A stretch of 6,809 bases of DNA, taken from positions 1-6,809 of the forward strand of contig JAIRLQ010000032.1 of assembly GCA_031259345.1 (NCBI GenBank), read 5' to 3'. Below, piece after piece: positions 1 to 4,181 of the stretch. The notes beneath the pieces were generated by a model. That model was not told where the DNA came from. It saw only the letters and a program-made list of their open reading frames with translations, and ran no database searches. The position numbers were made by a program, and so were the translations under genes. Every line of letters starts with the position of its first letter. The stretch's first letter is position 1. The stretch comes from Treponema sp. GTDB taxonomy: Bacteria; Spirochaetota; Spirochaetia; Treponematales; Breznakiellaceae.

Positions 1-31
1 CGATAACACTAACTTCCGGTTCGTTGAAACG

Positions 32-64
32 AGGTTTCTCCGAAACCTGGTTTCGGAGAAACCT
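32..64. repeat. Perfect 16-bp inverted repeat with GGTTTC/GAAACC arms
   Basis: Positions 33-47 (GGTTTCTCCGAAACC) are the exact reverse complement of 49-63, with a single T between them, and an outer A-T pair extends the stem to 32/64. Each arm is itself a small hairpin (GGTTT/AAACC around a 5-nt loop), so the site can fold as one long stem or as two short stems in a cruciform. A further GAAAC/GTTTC pair lies just before it (26-30 and 34-38). There is no T-run on either strand, so it is not a typical intrinsic terminator. It stands 15 nt upstream of the palindromic repeat at 79-138, and a similar hairpin-plus-palindrome pair occurs at 3505-3660. The function is unknown; a dispersed intergenic repeat is the simplest reading. 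Confidence 0.8.
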
Positions 65-78
65 TCGCAAATACCGCA

Positions 79-138
79 TTAAAGAAGCTGTCCGAACAGT
101 TTTCAAAAAGTTTGAAAAATTTACTTTTCGGACAGCCC
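79..138. repeat. Palindromic intergenic repeat, copy A (GCTGTCC...GGACAGC)
   Basis: The outer arms GCTGTCCGAA (87-96) and TTCGGACAGC (127-136) are perfectly complementary over 10 bp. Nested inside are TTTTCAAA (100-107) and TTTGAAAA (111-118) around a 3-nt loop. The element begins TTAAAGAAGCTGTCC and ends TTACTTTTCGGACAGCCC, and both blocks recur in the same orientation at 3585-3660. It lies about 40 nt beyond the stop codon of the metal-binding protein gene, so in that transcript it would form a nested hairpin in the 3' untranslated region. There it could stabilise the RNA or help termination. It could also be a small non-autonomous mobile repeat. Confidence 0.8.
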
Positions 139-177
139 TATCGCGTTACTCAGATGTTTCTTTTTTTGTCCCGGAAC

Positions 178-1158
178 TTACCACAATGCCTCCCGTAAAG
201 TATCCACATTCCGGGTCATTAGTTCCAGATACGTTACACCGCTGTCAAAATCCCGCTTGCTTATGTTATGAACGGCATGAAGCAGCCGTTTTTTTGCCCC
301 CGTCTCTCCCGCTATGGTATCCGCCATGCGTTCATTTGAGAGTTCAATATGAAAAATAACAGGTATTCTTTCCTCCTTAATTTTGTTAATTAAAAAGGCG
401 ACTGTTGCCGCGCTTGGCTCTGTTTCGGTAGAACAACCGGGAAACGCGGCAAAGTAAGAAAGCCCATAAGCGTCCGCAAAATAACGGAAGGGGAAACGGT
501 CGCCAAAAACAATTGTTTTCCGGTTTGCGTTATTTACTACCGCCTGAAAAGCGGTATCCAGTTCATTCAGTTTTGCACTGTATAAACCGGCGTTGGCCCG
601 GTAAGAATCCGCATTTGCGGTATCAGTTTCGCAAAGCGCCTTTGTTATGGCCTCCACAATCCGCGCGGCATTCTTAGGGGAAGTCCAAATGTGCTCGTCA
701 TATTCCGGTTCCGGTTCAATGCCAAGCTCCAGGAGCGGATCTTCCTCTTCTTCTTCCATGCCTTCAACGATTTCTTCTTCCACTACATCAACAGTATCCA
801 TGAGCCTGATAATTTTTATTTTGTTCGTATCCATGGAATCCAAAATTCTATCGACCCATGCATCGGATTCGCCGCCAACGTAGATAAAGATGTCGCTGTT
901 TTGAATGCCGATTATATCCCGGGGTGTGGGTTCAAACGAGTGGCTTTCGGCGCCCGGAGGCAGCAGCATGGCTAAGTTCACAAGTGAACTTCCTTTTGTC
1001 TTACCGGCGGCAATAGCGCGGGTAAAATCATACGGCGGAAATATTGTCGTCGTAACCGTAACTTTGCCGTTTGCGCTTTTGTTGTCTTTAGCGCCGCCGG
1101 CAAAAGTAAATGAACAAATGCAAATAAGCATTGTTAGGAGAACATATACTCGTTTCAT
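178..1158 (-). CDS. ZnuA/TroA-type metal ABC transporter substrate-binding protein
   Basis: This 326-residue protein belongs to the cluster A-I metal-binding solute receptors that deliver Zn2+ or Mn2+ to an ABC importer. A signal peptide is visible (MKR, then a hydrophobic stretch to FTFA about residue 20). No convincing lipobox is present, so a periplasmic form is more likely than a lipoprotein. Family landmarks are PPGAESHSFEPTP with the likely metal ligand H73, DEHIWTSPKNA with H156, and an acidic ligand region around E272. The usual His-rich loop is replaced by a strongly acidic one (about 127-155, with a run of five Glu). The segment that normally supplies a third His reads GDRFPFRYFADAYGL, with no His. 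The start ATG has AGGAG 8 nt upstream. It is last in the minus-strand cluster, 93 nt after the small membrane protein gene, and may have its own promoter. No permease or ATPase gene is visible, and zinc versus manganese cannot be decided. Confidence 0.88.
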   Translation of the reverse strand: MKRVYVLLTMLICICSFTFAGGAKDNKSANGKVTVTTTIFPPYDFTRAIAAGKTKGSSLVNLAMLLPPGAESHSFEPTPRDIIGIQNSDIFIYVGGESDAWVDRILDSMDTNKIKIIRLMDTVDVVEEEIVEGMEEEEEDPLLELGIEPEPEYDEHIWTSPKNAARIVEAITKALCETDTANADSYRANAGLYSAKLNELDTAFQAVVNNANRKTIVFGDRFPFRYFADAYGLSYFAAFPGCSTETEPSAATVAFLINKIKEERIPVIFHIELSNERMADTIAGETGAKKRLLHAVHNISKRDFDSGVTYLELMTRNVDTLREALW

Positions 1159-1192
1159 AATAAGCTCCTGCTATAGAGAAAAATACATTTAC

Positions 1193-1208
1193 GGTGAAAA
1201 AATTCACC
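1193..1208. promoter_or_regulatory. 16-bp perfect inverted repeat in the leader of the metal-binding protein gene
   Basis: GGTGAA (1193-1198) and TTCACC (1203-1208) are perfect complements around AAAA. The site is 34 nt upstream of the start codon and downstream of the candidate promoter at 1227-1255. It could be an operator, for example for a metal-responsive repressor, or a short hairpin in the mRNA leader. It does not match a Zur, AdcR or TroR consensus that I can state with confidence. The six-base stem is short, so chance is possible. Confidence 0.35.
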
Positions 1209-1226
1209 AAAGAAAACTGTAGCTTT

Positions 1227-1255
1227 TAAAATGTTTGTCAGGAGTTTATTGTCAA
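1227..1255 (-). promoter_or_regulatory. Candidate sigma70-type promoter for the metal-binding protein gene
   Basis: Read on the minus strand, a perfect -35 box TTGACA (1255-1250) is followed after 17 nt by ATTTTA (1232-1227), a weak -10 match. The -35 box overlaps the stop codon of the preceding membrane-protein gene. The predicted transcript would start near 1220 and carry a leader of about 60 nt containing the inverted repeat at 1193-1208. This would let the metal receptor be expressed apart from the upstream genes. The -10 box is poor, so this is tentative. Confidence 0.35.
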
Positions 1256-1566
1256 AAATTAAGCCTAACTTTTAACGCGACAGGCGTTATTACCTCAAGG
1301 TAAATTAACGCTATTTTTTTTATATATTTTTTTGCATGGGTAATAAGCCCGGCGATAAGGGCAGTAATACCAATATGGCACAAGCCTTCAACCAGAAGTT
1401 GAGCTAGCTTTATTTCAGTACAGACGGAACAACATCCTCCGGCGCCGTGGCGGTTATGGTTATGGTGAAGGTGCGTAAAAATAAAATTTTCCGCAAAAAA
1501 GGCTGTAAAACCCAAATATGCCATTAGTACAATGAGCAAAACCGGGTTTTTCGGAAAACTTTTCAT
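1252..1566 (-). CDS. Small His/Cys-rich membrane protein, unknown function
   Basis: The product has 104 residues from the ATG chosen here. Two hydrophobic segments are visible, about residues 7-30 (NPVLLIVLMAYLGFTAFF) and 62-77 (LCHIGITALIAGLIT). Between them lies a likely extracytoplasmic, metal-binding-looking stretch, HLHHNHNRHGAGGCCSVC, with five His (33, 35, 36, 38, 40) and three Cys (45, 46, 49). The C-terminus TPVALKVRLNF resembles the end of small unnamed membrane proteins I recall from Firmicutes, but I cannot assign a named family. The gene follows the cysteine-rich protein gene and precedes the metal receptor gene, so a role in binding or sensing Zn, Cu or another thiophilic metal is inferred. 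A frame opening with TTG at 1605 would give 117 residues and couple translation to the preceding stop. The ATG has only a weak ribosome binding site, so that longer start is not excluded. Confidence 0.72.
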   Translation of the reverse strand: MKSFPKNPVLLIVLMAYLGFTAFFAENFIFTHLHHNHNRHGAGGCCSVCTEIKLAQLLVEGLCHIGITALIAGLITHAKKYIKKIALIYLEVITPVALKVRLNF

Positions 1567-1598
1567 GCCGGATAATATGCCAAAAAAAGAAAAATTAG

Positions 1599-1826
1599 TC
1601 AACAACCCATAATACGTTCAAACAATTCATCTCCCACACATTCGCGCGCATACTTGCACCATTTGACGCAGGATTTTGTGTCGTTGAACGCGACAAAGCC
1701 GCATTTATCGCAAGTTGCCTGCATGTCAATGGAAAAAAGATCTATATCATTGCCGCATACAGGACAAATTTTTGTTGTTAAGCTCGGCGTCCTTATGTTT
1801 TCTGAACCTGGGCAGCGGTATGTCAT
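1599..1826 (-). CDS. Small cysteine-rich (zinc-ribbon or Fe-S type) protein
   Basis: This 75-residue cytoplasmic protein has nine cysteines: C5, a CPVC pair (21/24), a CDKC pair (39/42), then C53, C57 and C63 in SCVKWCKYARECVG, and a terminal C75. The two CxxC pairs, 15 residues apart, look like a zinc ribbon or rubredoxin-like knuckle. The C-x3-C-x5-C tail could ligate a further metal or an Fe-S cluster. Its ATG overlaps the stop of the ferredoxin-like gene as ATGA, which strongly suggests translational coupling and a linked function. The same CxxxCKYARECVG-type tail occurs, as far as I recall, in small uncharacterised proteins of anaerobes. The biochemical role is unknown. Electron transfer, a maturation factor or an accessory subunit of the Fe-S partner are all possible. 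Confidence 0.75.
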   Translation of the reverse strand: MTYRCPGSENIRTPSLTTKICPVCGNDIDLFSIDMQATCDKCGFVAFNDTKSCVKWCKYARECVGDELFERIMGC

Positions 1827-2449
1827 AAACTCTCTTCTTTCAAAACCCTGCCGTCAATAGCTAAAGTTATAACCCGGCATGGAATGCCCAGGGGAGCGGG
1901 GCTTGATTCTTGAACAGACCAAAGGGAAGTTCCGTTCCCCAGAGCCCGGGAAAGCATCCATTTAAGCCCTCCGCAGCATGGAACTTCCATGATAACAAGG
2001 GTAATGTCTTTTATATTGTTTGTTTCAATAATTGCCTTTAGTTTTTCACTATAGTCTATATTGTCCAGTTTGGGACAACCTATAACTACCGTGCGCCCCG
2101 AAAGAAAATCGCCCGCGAAATTACAAGACACATAGGAAGCGCAATCTGCGCTTACAAGAAGATGCGCTCCGTTAAACCGGGACGCGTCAGGCGAAACAAG
2201 TTTAAGCTGTATTGGCCAATCCGGCCTTTTGCCGGACGCCGCGCCTAAGGCAAGAGTCTCTCTTTCCTCAAAGCTGATGGCGCCTGTTGGACAAACCGGA
2301 AGACAATTTCCAAGGCCATCGCAGTAGGCTTCCCGTGTAAGGCTTGCTTTTCCGTCAATCATCTCAATTGCACCTTCATGGCAAGCCTTCGCGCAAAGAC
2401 CGCAGCCGTTACATTTTTCCGCATCAATATTGATAATTTTACGTATCAC
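1823..2449 (-). CDS. 4Fe-4S ferredoxin-domain iron-sulfur protein
   Basis: The product has 208 residues. The N-terminal ferredoxin domain (about 1-60) has a complete CNGCGLCAKAC cluster motif (C13, C16, C19, C23). A second motif, YCDGLGNCLPVCP, retains C43, C49 and C53 but has Leu at the position of the expected middle cysteine (46). The rest (80-208) is a conserved-looking domain with more cysteines in ADCASYVSC, IGCPKLDNIDY and VPCCGG (C103, C109, C125, C158, C159). The last resembles the CCG-type cysteine pairs of Fe-S oxidoreductases. It fits a family of ferredoxin-like proteins widespread in anaerobes, probably moving electrons in the cytoplasm, with no proven partner. The start is GTG, with AAGGAG 5 nt upstream. 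It is the first gene of the minus-strand cluster and is divergent from the Crp/Fnr regulator, which probably controls it. Confidence 0.85.
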   Translation of the reverse strand: MIRKIINIDAEKCNGCGLCAKACHEGAIEMIDGKASLTREAYCDGLGNCLPVCPTGAISFEERETLALGAASGKRPDWPIQLKLVSPDASRFNGAHLLVSADCASYVSCNFAGDFLSGRTVVIGCPKLDNIDYSEKLKAIIETNNIKDITLVIMEVPCCGGLKWMLSRALGNGTSLWSVQESSPAPLGIPCRVITLAIDGRVLKEESL

Positions 2450-2486
2450 CTAAGCTCCTTAAAGTTTATAGCCATATAATAATGGA

Positions 2487-2516
2487 TATATACAAAGAAG
2501 TATGTTGTATTTACAA
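2487..2516 (-). promoter_or_regulatory. Candidate promoter for the ferredoxin-led cluster
   Basis: On the minus strand, TTGTAA (2516-2511) could serve as -35 and TATATA (2492-2487) as -10, 18 nt apart, giving a start of transcription near 2480 and a leader of about 30 nt. The -35 box lies inside the palindrome at 2504-2517. A regulator bound there would therefore contact or block RNA polymerase at -35. The whole interval is very AT-rich, and other -10 choices (for example around 2470-2480) are possible. Confidence 0.35.
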
Positions 2517-2517
2517 C
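2504..2517. promoter_or_regulatory. Candidate Crp/Fnr-family operator GTTGTA-TT-TACAAC
   Basis: GTTGTA (2504-2509) and TACAAC (2512-2517) form a perfect 6-bp inverted repeat with a 2-nt centre, in the intergenic space shared by the ferredoxin-like gene and the regulator gene. The TTGT/ACAA half-sites are of the kind bound by Crp/Fnr proteins, including HcpR-type regulators. The spacing here is shorter than the classical TTGAT-N4-ATCAA, so the match is by shape rather than exact consensus. It overlaps the proposed -35 box of the minus-strand genes and lies about 50 nt upstream of the regulator's start codon. It could thus serve both autoregulation and control of the cluster. Confidence 0.5.
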
Positions 2518-2564
2518 GGAAATATGATGAAATTGCAATTATTATGAAGATTATAGGCGATATT

Positions 2565-3212
2565 ATGGACACTTGCAAACTGTTTGAAAATATTAAACCC
2601 GGGGATGCCGAAAAAATGCTGGCCTGCCTTGGGGCGCGGCGGAAACGGTACCCAAAAGACAGTTTTGTATTTATGGCTGGAGATGAGGCGACACATTTCG
2701 GCTTGCTCCTTTCGGGCCGCCTTCTTATCATACATGAAGATTTTTGGGGAAACCGTAATATCGTTGAACATATACAGGCCAGTAATATTTTTGGTGCGGC
2801 TTATGTCTTTTCCGACATTGGGCGTTTTCCGGTAACTCTGCAATCAACTGAAAATTCAGAAGTATTATTATTTTCCGGAAAGAAATTAAGCATGACTTGT
2901 TCTTCCGCCTGTATATTCCACACACAAATCATTGCTAATATGCTTAATATTCTGTCACAAAACAATATTACTCTTGTAAAAACCCTTGACCATATTTCCA
3001 GAAGAAGTACGCGGGAAAAATTACTTTCCTATTTTTCCGCCTGTGCTTTTAATTCAAAATCGGCTAAATTCACTATCCCTTTTGACAGGCAGGAATTAGC
3101 GGATTACCTTGCCGTAGAAAGAAGCTCAATGTCGGCCGAGCTGGGCAGAATGAAAAAAGACGGCCTCCTTGAATATCATAAAAATCAGTTTTTTTTGAAA
3201 AAAGATCATTAG
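2565..3212 (+). CDS. Crp/Fnr-family transcriptional regulator
   Basis: From the chosen ATG the product has 215 residues. Residues about 12-110 form the cyclic-nucleotide-binding-type beta-barrel (FVFMAGDEATHFGLLLSGRLLIIHEDFWG...NIFGAAYVFSD). The long dimerisation helix spans about 115-145. A winged helix follows (about 148-212), with DRQELADYLAVERSSMSAELGRMKKDGLL as its helix-turn-helix. The phosphate-binding GE...R(S/T) signature of cAMP receptors is absent, so cAMP is unlikely. The Fnr-type N-terminal cysteine set is also missing (only C4 and C21 lie near the N-terminus), so direct [4Fe-4S] sensing as in Fnr is not supported. Heme, NO or another ligand remains open. An upstream in-frame ATG at 2502 would put the coding region over the palindrome; 2565 has an AGGCGA-like ribosome site. 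It is divergent from the Fe-S gene cluster, the usual layout for a local regulator. Confidence 0.87.
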   Translation: MDTCKLFENIKPGDAEKMLACLGARRKRYPKDSFVFMAGDEATHFGLLLSGRLLIIHEDFWGNRNIVEHIQASNIFGAAYVFSDIGRFPVTLQSTENSEVLLFSGKKLSMTCSSACIFHTQIIANMLNILSQNNITLVKTLDHISRRSTREKLLSYFSACAFNSKSAKFTIPFDRQELADYLAVERSSMSAELGRMKKDGLLEYHKNQFFLKKDH

Positions 3213-3366
3213 ACAAATGCGATTGCTAAACGTTGAAAACCCGTGCTTCTTCTTTTTGCTATAGATGCCGGAAAGTATTGCGGAAGCTATACAGACCGAC
3301 CGCCAGTCTACAAAATGTTGAATATTAAGAACCTTTGTTAATAGCTTTTTCAAACCGCGCAGCCAT

Positions 3367-3396
3367 AAAAAAGCCCTGTCCGTTCCCGAACAGGGC
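3367..3396 (-). terminator. Intrinsic terminator after tRNA-Val
   Basis: Read on the minus strand, GCCCTGTTCG (3396-3387) pairs with CGGACAGGGC (3382-3373) over 10 bp with one G-T wobble. A GGAA tetraloop closes the stem, and six T residues (3372-3367) follow directly. This is a textbook rho-independent terminator 9 nt beyond the tRNA. If the tRNA is co-transcribed from the chemotaxis operon, it would also end that transcript. It has no T-run on the plus strand, so it does not serve the regulator gene. Confidence 0.88.
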
Positions 3397-3405
3397 CTGC
3401 GTTTC

Positions 3406-3479
3406 TGGGCGATACAAGATTTGAACTTGTGACCCCTGCCATGTCAAAGCAGTGCTCTAACCAACTGAGCTAACCGCCC
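3406..3479 (-). tRNA. tRNA-Val (anticodon GAC)
   Basis: A 74-nt cloverleaf is complete on the minus strand. The acceptor arm GGGCGGT pairs with ATCGCCC (one G-T pair), and the D arm is GCTC/GAGC. The anticodon stem CTGCT/GGCAG carries the loop TTGACAT, giving anticodon GAC, which reads the valine codons GUC and GUU. The variable loop is 5 nt, and the T arm ACAAG/CTTGT carries the loop TTCAAAT, which keeps the expected C56 and A58. The discriminator base is A. CCA is not encoded, so it must be added after transcription. A clear private promoter is not visible: the hairpin at 3505-3531 lies only about 25 nt upstream. Expression by read-through from cheX is therefore possible. Confidence 0.95.
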
Positions 3480-3504
3480 TTTTCCGCCGTAAATAATCGA
3501 GCCG

Positions 3505-3531
3505 GTTTCAAAACCCGGTTAGTTTTGAAAC
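3505..3531. repeat. GTTTCAAAAC/GTTTTGAAAC inverted repeat upstream of tRNA-Val
   Basis: GTTTCAAAAC (3505-3514) and GTTTTGAAAC (3522-3531) are perfect 10-bp complements around CCGGTTA. A competing fold pairs CCGG (3502-3505) with CCGG (3515-3518). The GTTTC/GAAAC arms resemble the hairpin at 32-64, and as there a GCTGTCC palindrome follows on the plus-strand side, here 53 nt away. It lies between cheX and the tRNA gene. It could be a repeat component, an RNA processing structure or a promoter-proximal element. Confidence 0.65.
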
Positions 3532-3584
3532 TACCCCAATCACGATTTACTTTATCAGGTTACAACATTTTGGGCAAGGGAGCG

Positions 3585-3660
3585 TTAAAGAAGCTGTCCT
3601 CGGACTAAAGGCCGAACAAATTTTTCAAAAAGTTTGAAAAACTTACTTTTCGGACAGCCC
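3585..3660. repeat. Palindromic intergenic repeat, copy B (GCTGTCC...GGACAGC)
   Basis: This matches the element at 79-138 in the same orientation. The outer arms are GCTGTCC (3593-3599) and GGACAGC (3652-3658), with inner arms TTTTTCAAA (3621-3629) and TTTGAAAAA (3633-3641) around AAG. It starts TTAAAGAAGCTGTCC and ends ACTTTTCGGACAGCCC, as copy A does. It differs by about 13 extra bases after the left arm (about 3600-3612), which themselves contain a small CGG/CCG hairpin. It ends 4 nt from the cheX stop codon, so it forms the 3' end structure of the chemotaxis mRNA. Confidence 0.8.
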
Positions 3661-3664
3661 CAAA

Positions 3665-4150
3665 CTATACCCGTTCCCTAATAACCACGTTGATCTCTAT
3701 TTTGCCATTGGCCCCGTTGGGTCCCAGTTGCATAGGGACGATAAGGGCTTCGACCTCTTTACCCATATTGGTGGAAACTTCCATGTTGTCGCCGGTAAAG
3801 AGTGCGGGCGGGGTAAGATCGAACTTAAATCCAAGGTCGTGGAGTTTTGTAACCGCTTGGGCGGTTATCATGTTGGCCAACTCCTGAATGGTTGCTTTGG
3901 CCATTTCGTCCATGGTTTCAAAGGTCTCCCCGTTCATGGCGCTGACAACAAAAAGGGCGGACTCTTTATTCATATCAAAAAGAACCCGGCCTTCCACATC
4001 ACCGGCAAGCCCAACCAGAGCTGCCACACCCATTATCTGCATGGAAGATGATTTTAGATACAGGTCGCCCCGTTTGACATCGGTACCCAGGACTTCCTTC
4101 AAGACATTAAAAGCCGCTTCAACAAAGGGGTTGATATATTCAACTCTCAT
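3665..4150 (-). CDS. cheX: CheX, CheY-P phosphatase
   Basis: This 161-residue protein of the CheC/CheX/FliY class hydrolyses the phosphoryl group of CheY-P in the cytoplasm and so ends the flagellar switching signal. The single catalytic helix motif E-x2-N is present as QELANM (E90, N93), the pattern for CheX rather than the two-site CheC. The family fold is also seen in the opening MRVEYINPFVEAAFNVL helix and in the GLAGDVEGRVLFDMNKESAL strand region. Length is normal. The ATG has a strong AAAGGAG 7 nt upstream and lies 31 nt after cheW, so it is in the same operon. No cheY follows, although that is the usual next gene in Treponema; repeat copy B begins directly after the stop. Confidence 0.93.
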   Translation of the reverse strand: MRVEYINPFVEAAFNVLKEVLGTDVKRGDLYLKSSSMQIMGVAALVGLAGDVEGRVLFDMNKESALFVVSAMNGETFETMDEMAKATIQELANMITAQAVTKLHDLGFKFDLTPPALFTGDNMEVSTNMGKEVEALIVPMQLGPNGANGKIEINVVIRERV

Positions 4151-4181
4151 ACAAATGCTCCTTTCAATATGATATTAAGGT

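Noticed and set aside
32..138. CRISPR array or intrinsic terminator
   Set aside because: There are no regularly spaced direct repeats with unique spacers, and neither hairpin is followed by a proper T-run.
24..359. Plus-strand open frame of 111 codons at the left edge
   Set aside because: It crosses both non-coding repeats and then runs antisense to the well-supported metal receptor gene; the peptide shows no domain character.
647..883. Plus-strand Ser-rich frame
   Set aside because: The Ser run is only the antisense reading of the Glu codons in the acidic loop of the metal receptor.
2531..2540. AATTGCAATT perfect 10-bp palindrome before the regulator gene
   Set aside because: Short and AT-rich in an AT-rich region; chance is likely.
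2502..2564. Longer N-terminus for the Crp/Fnr regulator from the ATG at 2502
   Set aside because: It would add 21 residues of non-family sequence, cover the palindromic operator, and has no ribosome binding site; 2565 begins where the family domain begins.
2511..2843. Minus-strand frame of 110 codons opposite the regulator
   Set aside because: Antisense to a convincing Crp/Fnr gene with no recognisable motifs.
3126..3353. Minus-strand 75-codon gene
   Set aside because: It overlaps the regulator's 3' end, and no ribosome site or family match is seen; kept only as a low-interest observation.
3728..4051. Plus-strand frame inside cheX
   Set aside because: Antisense shadow of a CheX gene with intact catalytic motif.
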